DNA of 39,463 nt from a virus. Under the pieces are notes generated by a model. It did no database searches. It was not told the DNA's origin and saw only the letters and a list, made by a program, of their open reading frames with translations. A program made the position numbers and the translations under genes. The stretch lies in the IMG/VR virus record IMGVR_UViG_3300044684_000582, positions 1-39,463 of that record, one strand, 5' to 3'. Each line of letters opens with the position of its first letter. The stretch's first letter is position 1. Below, in pieces: positions 1-8,155 of the stretch.

Positions 1-459
1 GCTATACATTTCAATATATTTTTTGCGTCTGCCCTCTGGGATGGTTCCTCTCACAATAATATGGAGTCCTGTTTTGCTGGGGGAAAGTTCGGTATAACTC
101 CAGAAGTCGGTGACGACTTCACTTGCTGCTGGGGTGAGCTGGTTATTTTGGAAACAATGATCAAGGTCAATGCCCGTAAACGGATCATCGTCACCAAACA
201 TAAAACCAATGCCATCAAACATTCCTGTTCGCAATGCAGTAAGGGCTTGCGCAAGGGTTCCCCAGGTACGAGGATCGTTTGACCTGGCCGGGCCATTGGT
301 GACAGGATTGAACGGCATCTTTTTGCAATCTCCTGAAATCGTTACCCTTTTCCATGTCACAAAATGAGGGTAGGGTTGTAACTCCTGCAAGATGCCGGAA
401 GCAAAACGCTCCTGCAAAACATCTGCGTAGTGGCCTGAATGGGTAATATATTTTCGCAT
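1..459 (-). CDS. Primase-polymerase (AEP-like) N-terminal domain, cut by window edge
   Basis: Open from an ATG at 459 to the window edge, giving 153 residues with no stop. A GAGGA Shine-Dalgarno sits about 6 nt before the ATG. Residues about 81-101 contain a GIDLDHC segment and residues 126-134 contain SPSKTGLHI. Together these match the metal-binding Asp motif and the S-x-S-x-x-G-x-H-I motif of archaeo-eukaryotic-type bifunctional primase/polymerase N-terminal domains found in replication proteins of phages, plasmids and integrative elements. It probably starts DNA synthesis for element A. A C-terminal helicase domain, usual in the family, would lie off the left edge. It is divergent from the outward promoter at 516-544. 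The family call is good; the exact role is inference. Confidence 0.75.
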   Translation of the reverse strand, partial: MRKYITHSGHYADVLQERFASGILQELQPYPHFVTWKRVTISGDCKKMPFNPVTNGPARSNDPRTWGTLAQALTALRTGMFDGIGFMFGDDDPFTGIDLDHCFQNNQLTPAASEVVTDFWSYTELSPSKTGLHIIVRGTIPEGRRKKYIEMYS

Positions 460-500
460 TGCGCATCCTCCTGTATCGAATTTTTCTCATGTATAAAAAT

Positions 501-544
501 CAGCTAACAAAACTCTTGAATTCAGCTAACATTTTGAGTATCCT
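501..544 (+). promoter_or_regulatory. Outward promoter of element A with direct-repeat operator
   Basis: TTGAAT (516-521), a 17-bp spacer and TATCCT (539-544) form a good sigma70-type promoter reading right into the portal part. TCAGCTAAC occurs twice, at about 500-508 and 522-530, exactly 22 bp apart, once upstream of the -35 and once in the spacer. That arrangement suits binding by one regulator on one DNA face. The same layout recurs at 30988-31032. Confidence 0.75.
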
Positions 545-609
545 TTATTACAGAACAGGTATCTGTGTAGGGCATTGGGGGATTTGTGGAAGAGAGGAGT
601 ATCTGGCCC

Positions 610-1176
610 ATGATATCGACAAACACTGCTTATCTGCTTCAACACGATGCCAATTCCTCCCCTCAACCTTCATATAGTCTTTGTGGAATTACGAAGCAAG
701 CTTCTCACAAATGGATTGCATACGCATTATGGCTTCGTGGGTCTTCTGCGGTACTGTGTACACTTGGCAATCTGGTAGGTGCTACCCTTCCCGAGCACTA
801 TCTAGCCGACGGGGACAACGGGAATAGGGCAACGGCAAGTGAGATGAGCCTGCCCACCCTGCTAAAGTTCAAACGTCGCCAGCGCGTCATCAAATACATG
901 CTGCGCTGCATTCTTGATCGCGTCATCGCGGAGGCCCGTAAAGCCGGTCGGCTTGGCCCGGACATTGATACGTCCTACGAGATCACCTTTCCTGAAATTG
1001 ATAGCGGTGAGCACCACACCCTGGCTCAGGGCATGAGTTGGCTGGTGCCTGCTTTGCAAACTGCCAGACAACAGCGTTGGATCAGCGATGAGACGGCTAT
1101 GCGCATCATGTTCGAGTATTGTGGTGAAGAAGTAGATATCCAGGAAGAATTGGCCAGAATCGCCAGGCAGAAATAA
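610..1176 (+). pseudogene. Phage portal protein, 3' part, fused to element A start codon
   Basis: From about residue 55 on, the protein reads like the C-terminal part of a tailed-phage portal protein: LPEHYLADGDNGNRATASEM, then KFKRRQRVIKYMLRCIL, and ending in WISDETAMRIMFEYCGEEVD. The portal forms the dodecameric DNA channel of the head, and full-length members are usually 450-600 residues, so the N-terminal two thirds are missing. The first 45-55 residues look foreign and come from element A. I chose ATG 610, preceded by AGAGGAG with about 10 nt spacing; a GTG at 586 in the same frame is possible. The outward promoter at 516-544 could express it. Whether the product is functional is unknown; the fragment is unlikely to assemble alone. 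Confidence 0.7.
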
Positions 1177-1187
1177 GAGGAGAAGCT

Positions 1188-1571
1188 ATGCCGCTCGATG
1201 CCAATAAAATTGCCCACATCCAGGCCGTGATACCAAAAACCTTTGCCGCTCGCCAGAAAACCGTTGTGTTTGTCTATCAGACCGGTGGCAGCTATACCTA
1301 TACACCCGTGCAAGTAATCTTTCGTCCACAAACGATTATCGATCCCGAAATTCCCGATGTCGTCGGTGCAGCCCCCAAACCAGCCTTCGATCTGCTGATG
1401 GTCGCGCCCATCACTACCAGCTTCAGTGGTGTTGTACTGATCGCCGATACCACGACAGCCAGTGCCAGCGCGGTAGCCGCCGCCCAGAAATATGCCGTGG
1501 TCGAAGCTCTTCCCGTTGGCATCGTTCCAGGCGGCACTCACTTCGTAGTGAAGCTCCGACGTTTCCGTTAG
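1188..1571 (+). CDS. Small phage head or connector protein, unknown
   Basis: 127 residues. It begins 11 nt after the portal fragment stop, with AGAGGAGAAGCT just before the ATG, so it is co-transcribed with the portal. The sequence is mostly short beta-type segments (VVFVYQTGG, FDLLMVAP, FVVKLRRF) with a central Ala/Ser/Thr-rich linker. No catalytic motif or membrane segment is visible. Position between portal and capsid genes suggests a head accessory or connector component, but I do not recognise the family. Confidence 0.6.
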   Translation: MPLDANKIAHIQAVIPKTFAARQKTVVFVYQTGGSYTYTPVQVIFRPQTIIDPEIPDVVGAAPKPAFDLLMVAPITTSFSGVVLIADTTTASASAVAAAQKYAVVEALPVGIVPGGTHFVVKLRRFR

Positions 1572-1638
1572 AGCGGGAAATGGAGGCGAGTATGCACTTT
1601 CCTAACAAACGAAGAAGGAAAATAAAGGAGACAAACCA

Positions 1639-2418
1639 ATGCAAAATATCACACCACCTGCCCACCCATTACCACCAGGTGGGCGCATGCCCGATCTCAA
1701 TCTGGCCGGTAGCGACGGCTTCAATGTTGCCAGCGGCCAGAGCATCCAGAGCCAGCCCGAGCCCGACAAGCTAGCACCTTATATGCCGGTATTGAGCGGC
1801 TCGCCAGATATGGGTGGCATCGATCCGGCCAGGCCTGTACCGCTCCTTAACCTGGCTGGCGTAGAAGGTGTACCGCCGCCGGCGCAACTGGCCCGATCTG
1901 CGGACAATAACGCTATACACTTGCCCGACTCTGACCGGCCCGATTTCACGCAGCCTGCACTCAAGTCGGCTGGTAGTGCCACACCCGGGATCAGTTTTGA
2001 TCAGCAGGCCGAATTCTCCGCCGATCCCATTCTGCCCGATCTGACCGAATATCACCGCCCTTATGGTCTGGATATTCACAACCTTGATAGTAATGGTCAG
2101 GATCTTTTTCGCCCCGACCCGCTGCTTGCCGAGCTGCTCGATTATGAGGTACCGAGCGGAGCTACGGTCCGTCGCGATCCGCTAGCACCCGATCCACTTG
2201 TGCCCGATTTACAGCAGCCGCAAACAACGCCGGATGTCGAGATGCAGGAGCGGCCCGGCGACCTGGACCCGGATGCGCTGCAACAAATACATATCCAGCC
2301 GCTCTACCGGCAACTCGACGGCATTCCATATAACCAGGTCTTTATGGACCAGTCAGGTGTGAACTCAATGCAGCGTCGTCACAACGACTTGTTGATGGGT
2401 GGCCTGGACAGCATATAA
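1639..2418 (+). CDS. Proline/aspartate-rich phage protein, unknown
   Basis: 259 residues, low complexity in style and rich in Pro, Asp and Gln, with recurring short motifs of the form (R/A)PDPL, LVPDL or LPDLTE. AAAGGAGACAAACC precedes the ATG. It has no predicted membrane helix and no enzyme motif. The C-terminal 40 residues (PLYRQLDGIPYNQVF) look more folded than the rest. The repeated Pro-Asp turns suggest an extended or intrinsically disordered structural or scaffold-like protein. Its place between portal and capsid genes supports a head morphogenesis role, which is inference only. Confidence 0.6.
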   Translation: MQNITPPAHPLPPGGRMPDLNLAGSDGFNVASGQSIQSQPEPDKLAPYMPVLSGSPDMGGIDPARPVPLLNLAGVEGVPPPAQLARSADNNAIHLPDSDRPDFTQPALKSAGSATPGISFDQQAEFSADPILPDLTEYHRPYGLDIHNLDSNGQDLFRPDPLLAELLDYEVPSGATVRRDPLAPDPLVPDLQQPQTTPDVEMQERPGDLDPDALQQIHIQPLYRQLDGIPYNQVFMDQSGVNSMQRRHNDLLMGGLDSI

Positions 2419-2693
2419 ATACTTGATCTCGTAGATGCGAAACCACCCCCGCAGGAACCAATAACGTAGATTAATAAATGAAATGCTAAATAATCCCGTT
2501 CCAGTCGTAGGGCCCGATTTATCGCGGCCACCGCCGATTGATCGGCAAAGGGCGACCATACCAGGAAGGTCTGAATTACATAGTTCTTCAGCATGATCAT
2601 GTCCGGGGGACCGTTCTACAAGCTGCACAATGGCTACGATCAATCGGTCCCAGCGGAGGCCAGGTGAACCGAACAGAAAGGAGATGCTCAGCC
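2419..2693. repeat. Structured intergenic region before the capsid gene
   Basis: 275 bp without a convincing gene. The segment 2634-2660 (CGATCAATCGGTCCCAGCGG) is an inverted copy of the hairpin motif found at 33197-33280 and 33639-33758. A weaker partner arm starts near 2448 (CCGCAGGAACCAATAACG). GCCGATTGATCGGC near 2552 is a small local palindrome. I read this as another member of the phage's intergenic hairpin family. Confidence 0.5.
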
Positions 2694-4046
2694 ATGCAGC
2701 AGATCGATGGCTACCAGCATACGGAGATACGCGAAGCTTGTCATCTCCATGAGCAGCAAGAACTCGATCAGGCGGGCCATGCTGTACGTGTGACCGTCAT
2801 CAAAGGCGGGCGTTCGAGCAACGGCTATGTTTATGACGAGCAAGCGCTGCGTACCATCGCTCACATGATCGAGGGGGCGCACGCCTATGCCGATCATGGC
2901 GCGGACAACGAGGTACCGCGCTCGGTCAGGGACATTGTGGGCTTCTACAAGGACGCAGCGTATATACCACCCACGGCAGAAAGTCCCCACGGGCGTGTGG
3001 ACGCCACTCTGCACATTATGGAAGCGGCAGACTGGCTGTGGTCGATCATCCACGAAGCCTGCCAGCTTGAGCGACCGGAATTAATCGGCCTCTCTATCGA
3101 CATTTTCGGACAGTGGCAGTTAAATGAAGCAAACAGGGCTAAAGAGATTACCCGGGTGGTGGCTCTCAATTCCTGTGATGTCGTCACCAGACCGAGTGCG
3201 GGCGGCTCTTTTAAGCGCATACTGCATTTCAGAGCGCCTGACAGTTTGCATATGGAGACACTGCACACAGCACAAGGAGTAGCAACGATGCAAGAACTCA
3301 ATCCCACGTCATTGCCGGAAGGCACTTCTACATCTGTACAGGAGGCCCAGGCTGCGGACCCCAATCACCAGATCATCGATCTGCAGCAGCTTCAGCAATT
3401 GCGCCTCCAGGTTGAGCAGCAGGTTGCGGACATACGTTTGCAGCGCGCGCAGTTGACGCTGGAACGCCGACTGCAGGAGAGCATCCTGCCCCAGGCGGTC
3501 AAGGACCATATCCGGCTACACTACAGCGGGCGTGTCTTCGAAGAGGCCGATCTGGAGCGGGACATCGCTTCCTCGCTCGACATGATGGCCCGGCTTGCCA
3601 GGGACGGTATTGTACGTGGGCATAGCTACGAGAAAGCCGACATCTCCATGCAAGTTACCGAGGCCGAGAAGATCCAGGCCGCCTTTGATCGCATGTTTGA
3701 CCTGGACATCGACACGTGCAGGCTGGGCAACATTCGCGGCTTCACCTCCATCCGCGAAGCCTACGCGCGCGTCACCGGCGATGCGTCCCTGCTCGGCGGC
3801 ATTGCCGGACATTCTCTCCTGGGCGACATTCGCGTCTCCGAGAGCGCTCCCATTGCTCGCATCACCGAAGCCGACACCACCACGGCCAGTTTCTCCTACC
3901 TGCTTGGCACCAGCATGAACAAACGCCTGCTCAAAGATTACCAGGCCTGGCCCGCCGAATGGCAAAAATTCGTCACCATCGCCCCGACCAGAGTATCTTT
4001 TTTGAACCCCATTCGGGTGTATATTGTACTCCCATTCTTTGCATAA
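2694..4046 (+). pseudogene. Protease-major capsid fusion, 5' part, split by element B
   Basis: I chose ATG 2694, 10 nt after AAAGGAG; an upstream in-frame ATG at 2538 lies in structured intergenic DNA. Residues 1-185 look like a prohead protease, with AYADHG (His68) and IGLSIDIFG (Ser134) as candidate catalytic positions. Residues about 200-300 form a Gln-rich coiled-coil or scaffold-like segment. From about 330 on it reads as a Mu gpT-like capsid N-terminus. Phage coding ends at the CCCGA core (3983-3987). The last 20 residues to the TAA are element B sequence. Joined to 31201-31968 it gives a protein of about 686 residues, so protease, scaffold and capsid would be one polypeptide. As it stands the capsid domain is incomplete and no functional capsid is expected. 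Confidence 0.8.
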
Positions 4047-6000
4047 AACGGAAGTCTCGCATGGATACTTCCCGATGCAACGGCGTATTATTGGGGATAC
4101 TCCGCTTTGGTAGCTGTAAAGCACTGGTTGCTTGATAGTAAATCGCTCGGTAGTTTCTACGGGGCAATAGTTCTAATAACGTCTTTCTATCTGCTGTAGC
4201 AAAGTGTTCTTTTAGGATGTCGTTTTCTGCCTCTGTCCAATTGGGGGAAGAACCATTTGACCGCCAAATGAGGGCGGTGTCTTTTCCCCAAGTGGGATTT
4301 TTCCACAGAATGCTGACTGCAAACCAGTGTGTTGCAATGGCTCGTAGTTTGACTTCTTGGATAAAAGCAACTATGAGCCGCTTTTTATCCTCCATTGGCA
4401 AATCAGGCCAATACGTGGGTAGTTCTGCTATTAATTCGTGATATTCAAGTAGTTGTGCGCTTCCGTCTGCTGCTTGTACCCGCTTTAATTCTTGCTGTAC
4501 TTCCTCATGTGTTTTCTTGGCTAATGCAAGCTGCCTACTAAACCGTCTCCTACTTTCAAAGTCTAAATCCTCTGGCGGTAGCTTTAGGGTTTCTTCAAGT
4601 CCTGCAATCTCTTTTTCCGCTTCTCTGAGTTGCCGCTTCAGGACTACGGATGATTGCTCAATCCGTTTTTTCGCTTCTTCGGCATAGGAACGATACTCCG
4701 TAAATTGCGTTTCTTCTGCTAAATGCTCAAGGAGCTTTTCAGTTACCAGGGCGTCAAGTTCATGGACTGGATAGGCACTATTGTATATCACACCATACCG
4801 TTTATCCCGTAGGGTTGTGCCATAATAGTTGACACCTCGCTGATTGCCGATAATGTATACTGAGCTTTGCTTTCCAGTGATAACATCGGGTAACAAGGCT
4901 GCATTCATTGGTGTTACCTCTCTGGCGTGGCGTGAACCATGTTTTTTCTCAGGATTGGGATTGCCATTAAGCAGCGTTCTATTCAGTCGGCGAAATGCAT
5001 AATCAAAATCATCTCGTGCAACAATGGCAGAATGGTTTTGTTCGTGAATAACAACACTGTGGTATACCCAACAACCAATATAGACAGGATTGGTAAGAAT
5101 AGAAATGATGCCTTGCTTCGTGGGACGGTATCCGCCTTCTACTTTCAGAGAACCGTACTTTTTGATACTTCGTTCATCAACAATGTCTTTATCACAGGGA
5201 GGAAATACAACCTCCATTGTACGGATTTCACGGCACAACTTTGAGAGACTCCCGCCTAGTTCCCGAAAACGGCGAAAGATAAAGCGGATAACTTTTGCAT
5301 GTGGCTCATACGGAATATACTTTTTATATGTCGGGTTGGGGATTTCTTTGCCGTCCTCAATAATGGTTTTGCGGTAGTCCACCATGTACCCTATTGGTAA
5401 ACCTCGTCCGTCATATTCACCCCGTTTGCTCACATGCTCTTTCAGTGCTGCCATCCGTTTATTGTATTCATCGTCAAAGGCTGCGGCGTGTTCACAATAC
5501 AGGTAGAATAAATCACGGTCTCCTTTATTTTTGAAGTTGTAGCCAAAGGGCATATGATTAGTAAAGACAATCACATTATGCTCCCGACATGCTTCAATAA
5601 AGGTTGCAACCTGGATACGGGTTTCGTCTCGGAACAACCTATCCTCATAGGTAGCGAATACCGCTCCTACTTCGTTAGCTTCAATCATTTCCATCGTTTC
5701 TTTTAAACAGCGTCTCTGGTCAATGCGAAGTTTACCAGATATACCTCTGATTTTTCCGTCTTTATCGACGTTTTCAACCAGGAGAATAATATTTTCCTCG
5801 TTCCATCCTCGCTGCAATGCCAACTTGACTAAGCCTTTTGTCTGTGCAATACCTGACTCTTTGTACTCAATCACTTGTTTTTTATTGGACTGGCGGCCAT
5901 AGGCAACCGCTTTTTTATCCGTTCTATAGACTGGCTGGTGATAATCTCCAAATGAGGGCTTCTTTTCTTCCTGGTCTTCAACAGGTTTAAAATTTCTCAT
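3973..6000 (-). CDS. Large serine recombinase (integrase) of element B
   Basis: 675 residues. The N-terminal resolvase-type catalytic domain has AVAYGRQS with the nucleophile Ser38, and EDRLFRD at 119-125 (the DRLxRD motif carrying active-site arginines). The recombinase DNA-binding domain follows from about 190 (GLPIGYMVDY). The usual zinc-ribbon region (about 380-430) lacks the expected cysteines. A coiled coil spans about 440-530. An extra SANT/Myb-like helix set lies at about 587-632 (NWTEAENDILKEHF). It would catalyse integration and, with a directionality factor, excision. The final codons (SGRW and stop) lie in phage DNA beyond the junction, so the C-terminus depends on integration. 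It is translationally coupled to the upstream small gene by a 14-nt overlap. Confidence 0.92.
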   Translation of the reverse strand: MRNFKPVEDQEEKKPSFGDYHQPVYRTDKKAVAYGRQSNKKQVIEYKESGIAQTKGLVKLALQRGWNEENIILLVENVDKDGKIRGISGKLRIDQRRCLKETMEMIEANEVGAVFATYEDRLFRDETRIQVATFIEACREHNVIVFTNHMPFGYNFKNKGDRDLFYLYCEHAAAFDDEYNKRMAALKEHVSKRGEYDGRGLPIGYMVDYRKTIIEDGKEIPNPTYKKYIPYEPHAKVIRFIFRRFRELGGSLSKLCREIRTMEVVFPPCDKDIVDERSIKKYGSLKVEGGYRPTKQGIISILTNPVYIGCWVYHSVVIHEQNHSAIVARDDFDYAFRRLNRTLLNGNPNPEKKHGSRHAREVTPMNAALLPDVITGKQSSVYIIGNQRGVNYYGTTLRDKRYGVIYNSAYPVHELDALVTEKLLEHLAEETQFTEYRSYAEEAKKRIEQSSVVLKRQLREAEKEIAGLEETLKLPPEDLDFESRRRFSRQLALAKKTHEEVQQELKRVQAADGSAQLLEYHELIAELPTYWPDLPMEDKKRLIVAFIQEVKLRAIATHWFAVSILWKNPTWGKDTALIWRSNGSSPNWTEAENDILKEHFATADRKTLLELLPRRNYRAIYYQATSALQLPKRSIPNNTPLHREVSMRDFRFMQRMGVQYTPEWGSKKILWSGRW
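3983..3987. other. Left attachment core (attL) of element B
   Basis: CCCGA is the only sequence shared in register with the right junction. It spans the in-frame CCG codon of the capsid gene (left GCC CCG ACC, right GTC CCG ATT). Large serine recombinases typically use a 2-bp crossover with little flanking identity, which fits. The exact dinucleotide cannot be decided from one copy of each junction. Confidence 0.6.
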
Positions 6001-6235
6001 GCTGCGCTTCTCCTTGTGCGTAAACCTGGGTAGTCTGTTTTTGTTTCAATTCGTGGATGCGTTCTGCAATTAGGGCAAGTGCAAGGCACATCTGTTCATA
6101 ATCAAACGGGGACAAAACGTCAGTAGGTGATTCTGGTGACAACGTTTGCAGGGAAGTACGCATCATGGGGGAAGCGCAAGGGGTATTTGTTGGCATAAGT
6201 GGCGACTCACTTTCTGCATCTGGTGAGTCGCACAT
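5987..6235 (-). CDS. Small protein coupled to the recombinase, unknown
   Basis: 82 residues from ATG 6235; an internal ATG at 6196 would give 69. The N-terminal half is Ser/Pro-rich and looks disordered. The C-terminal half (DYEQMCLALALIAERIHELKQKQ) is a single amphipathic helix likely to form a coiled coil. Its 3' end overlaps the recombinase start by 14 nt, a usual sign of translational coupling. It may be a recombinase partner or accessory factor, inferred from coupling alone. No domain is recognised. A palindromic operator and GGCGACTCAC boxes lie directly upstream. Confidence 0.55.
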   Translation of the reverse strand: MCDSPDAESESPLMPTNTPCASPMMRTSLQTLSPESPTDVLSPFDYEQMCLALALIAERIHELKQKQTTQVYAQGEAQHEKF

Positions 6236-6291
6236 AGAAATACTAGCTCATAGTGTGGTACACTATGGCTAATCGCTCCGTGGCGACTCAC
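6201..6291. promoter_or_regulatory. Operator cluster upstream of the recombinase operon
   Basis: GGCGACTCAC occurs at 6201-6210 and 6282-6291, with the inverted copy GTGAGTCGC at 6223-6231. Between them is the palindrome CATAGTGT-ggt-ACACTATG (6249-6267), widened by flanking TAGC and GCTA. Three boxes plus a dyad beside the recombinase operon suggest tight control of integration and excision. The first inverted pair overlaps the proposed start of the small coupled gene. Confidence 0.55.
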
Positions 6292-6453
6292 GGACGGGAG
6301 GGTATATTCTCTGTTGGTAGCAGGAATATACCCGCATCTATTTTTTTGCTCTACCTCTAAGTATACCCGCAAAACTGACATTTTACTATCCTTTCGGATT
6401 GCTAACGCAACAAAAACCAGCCTTGAAGAAAAGGGCAAACCCTGCCATTTTTC

Positions 6454-6600
6454 AAGAGGCACTAAGTCTAAAATTGCTCTTGTGCGGAAGTGGTGAGGCT
6501 GTGTCTAGGTGGAGATTGGACTAAAGCGATAGCGGTTGTCCAATACTACCTAGACGCAGGCTTACCACTGGAGCATACTCGTTCTACCTTAGTGCCTCTT
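6454..6600. repeat. 147-bp foldback element
   Basis: The outer arms are a perfect 13-bp inverted repeat, AAGAGGCACTAAG (6454-6466) with CTTAGTGCCTCTT (6588-6600). The inner arms 6489-6510 and 6548-6569 match with three mismatches in 22. The centre 6515-6521 and 6538-6544 (ATTGGAC/GTCCAAT) pairs again. Almost the whole segment folds on itself. No coding capacity or target duplication is evident. It fills most of the gap between the recombinase operon and the 3' end of the membrane-protein operon, and could be a MITE-like element or an RNA structure. Confidence 0.7.
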
Positions 6601-6630
6601 CAAATTGCGTTTACGCCTCTTGTTGGGAGG

Positions 6631-6957
6631 TTATTGCTTCAACTGCTCTTGGTAAGTCATAGGTACTTGATAGCAATTAAACTGCTTCGTGGCCTCTCGC
6701 ATATCTGGGCGTAGAATTGTTGGCTGTCCTGAGAGATTTAATGGTGTCTCTTCGTGGTGATTAAATCGGTAAATGCGAAGGTTTTGCTCAGTGATAACCC
6801 CACGAAGAAGTACCGCAACTGTTACGATAGCGAGAGCAAGTAGTGAGAGACCTACGAATACCCGATAATCCCACAGGCAGGCCATGAGGATAAAGAACAA
6901 CAATACACTACATGGCATTCCTATCATCCAGGCGATTGCTTTACTTGTTGGTTTCAT
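6631..6957 (-). CDS. Small two-helix membrane protein
   Basis: 108 residues. Two hydrophobic segments lie at about 8-28 and 33-52, followed by a soluble tail of about 55 residues (RIYRFNHHEE onwards). The ATG overlaps the TGA of the preceding gene (6954-6957), so translation is coupled and the two products probably work together at the membrane. No enzyme motif is seen and I do not recognise the family. Confidence 0.65.
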   Translation of the reverse strand: MKPTSKAIAWMIGMPCSVLLFFILMACLWDYRVFVGLSLLALAIVTVAVLLRGVITEQNLRIYRFNHHEETPLNLSGQPTILRPDMREATKQFNCYQVPMTYQEQLKQ

Positions 6958-7631
6958 GATGGTTGCTCCGTAGAGAATCCGTCTCCGGTGTTATACAAAA
7001 CACCAGGCAACGCAAAACCTTCTACCTGCACAGCCAAATCAGGGTATCCTGGTTTCCCATGAGCATTGATATATGCAAGGTGAAGGGTAACGATACGAGG
7101 TTGATATGCTCCATCAGACGACATACGAAGGGCATATGATTTTGCTTGTTCGGGGTGGTTTTGCGGAAATTCAATAACAACTGCCTGATTGTTCCAATAC
7201 TCCGCAATGAAATGACTTGTCCCATTGTGGCCGACGTTTAAATCAAAGTGGGTTATTTTTGCTTGGCCGTAGTCCCATCTGGTAGTTGTGTAAACATAGG
7301 CAGGATAGATGTATGCCACCATAACGATATAGAGTATCGTCATGACGAGCATACCAAAACCCAGATACTTACCATTTTGCTTGAACCAAGACGGACGTTT
7401 TAAATCCTCTGTTACTTTCTCCTTTACAGGGGGCTTTTGTATCTGCGTCGTGACTTCTGATACCCTCTTGTCTCTTCGGTGTGCGCGTAGCGGAGGAGTA
7501 GATTGCTGGATGACTGTTTTTTGTTGGTGAATAGGTTGCTGTGTAACAGTCTGCTCACTTAGCTTTTCATACTCCTCCCTGCTCATCTCATTCCCCTGCT
7601 CGTCAAGGTACAATTCCTCTGGGATTGCCAT
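6954..7631 (-). CDS. Membrane-anchored protein with extracytoplasmic C-terminal domain
   Basis: 225 residues from ATG 7631, which sits about 8 nt after AGGAGG; GTG 7640 is in frame but abuts the Shine-Dalgarno. The N-terminal 95 residues are polar and charged with Gln repeats. One membrane segment follows at about 92-115 (LGFGMLVMTILYIVMVAYIY). A compact domain of about 110 residues with beta-strand character comes next (ITHFDLNVGHNGTSHFIAEY and so on). The domain order suggests an N-in, C-out single-pass protein. It begins just after the stop of 7634-7873 and overlaps 6631-6957. The role is unknown; the operon may encode a cell-envelope or transfer accessory complex. Confidence 0.7.
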   Translation of the reverse strand: MAIPEELYLDEQGNEMSREEYEKLSEQTVTQQPIHQQKTVIQQSTPPLRAHRRDKRVSEVTTQIQKPPVKEKVTEDLKRPSWFKQNGKYLGFGMLVMTILYIVMVAYIYPAYVYTTTRWDYGQAKITHFDLNVGHNGTSHFIAEYWNNQAVVIEFPQNHPEQAKSYALRMSSDGAYQPRIVTLHLAYINAHGKPGYPDLAVQVEGFALPGVLYNTGDGFSTEQPS

Positions 7632-7633
7632 AA

Positions 7634-7873
7634 TTACCACCCTCCTATCGTCTTACCCCGATAAATGCGGTTTGCATCCTCGTCAGAAACTTCGCCAAGT
7701 TGTCGAGCTTGTTCTAATTCCGCTATAGACTCCTTGTTTTCGTGGCATTCGTGACTCATCTTGCCACAAAAGCCGCTATTGTTGTGTTCAGGTTCATCCT
7801 CATACGGAATAGCGGGAACAGTGTCAGGAGGAAAGTTGTCAAACGGCGGTTGATCATAGTGACTTGCGCTCAC
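7634..7873 (-). CDS. Small acidic protein, unknown
   Basis: 79 residues from GTG 7873, preceded by AAAGGATAGGACA. A longer in-frame start at 7972 exists, but the extra 33 residues look like read-through of a promoter region. The middle holds a Cys/His cluster (FCGKMSHECHE) that could bind a metal, though spacing does not match a named zinc finger. The C-terminus is helical. It is the first gene of the leftward three-gene operon ending at 6631. Confidence 0.5.
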   Translation of the reverse strand: MSASHYDQPPFDNFPPDTVPAIPYEDEPEHNNSGFCGKMSHECHENKESIAELEQARQLGEVSDEDANRIYRGKTIGGW

Positions 7874-8097
7874 TGTCCTATCCTTTCTTGACAGGAACAG
7901 GCAGAGGTGTATTACTACACCATGAGCCTTATAACATAGGTTCAAGAGCGGGGCAATGCTGAGAGCGACCAAACTTGCAGCATTGTCCCTTTTCTGTCCG
8001 TAGTTCCGGCCACTGTTAGGGTAACTACGGACATTAGAAAGTATATCCGATTTTTTACCGAAATGACAAGCTTTTTTCGGGTATGTTTGGGAATCTG

Positions 8098-8127
8098 TTG
8101 ACGATTTAGGGAATGTAAGCCTATAAT
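8098..8127 (+). promoter_or_regulatory. Promoter of the excisionase-like gene
   Basis: TTGACG (8098-8103), an 18-bp spacer and a perfect TATAAT (8122-8127) lie 28 nt before the TTG start at 8156. Confidence 0.8.
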
Positions 8128-8155
8128 AGTGAAAACTTGAGCGTGAGGTGTCCTG

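Larger units (their letters stand above)
1..740. mobile_element. Right end of a second inserted element (element A)
   Basis: AT-rich DNA lies directly before a GC-rich portal 3' part that lacks its N-terminal half. It carries a leftward replication-type gene (1-459) and an outward promoter almost identical to the one at the right end of element B. The exact right border is not visible. The recognisable portal sequence begins around 750-790, so the border is placed at about 700-780. The left end and any recombinase lie outside the window. That this is an independent relative of element B is inferred from the shared end sequence. Confidence 0.6.

Noticed and set aside
2538-2693. Upstream ATG 2538 as start of the protease-capsid gene
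   Set aside because: The extra 52 codons lie in structured intergenic DNA without a good ribosome site, while ATG 2694 has AAAGGAG.
3516-4124. Minus-strand 202-residue ORF spanning the left junction
   Set aside because: Shadow frame of the capsid gene that runs into the recombinase region in a different frame.
6163-6462. Minus-strand 99-residue ORF over the operator cluster
   Set aside because: Overlaps the operator boxes and the coupled small gene in another frame; no ribosome site or recognisable sequence.
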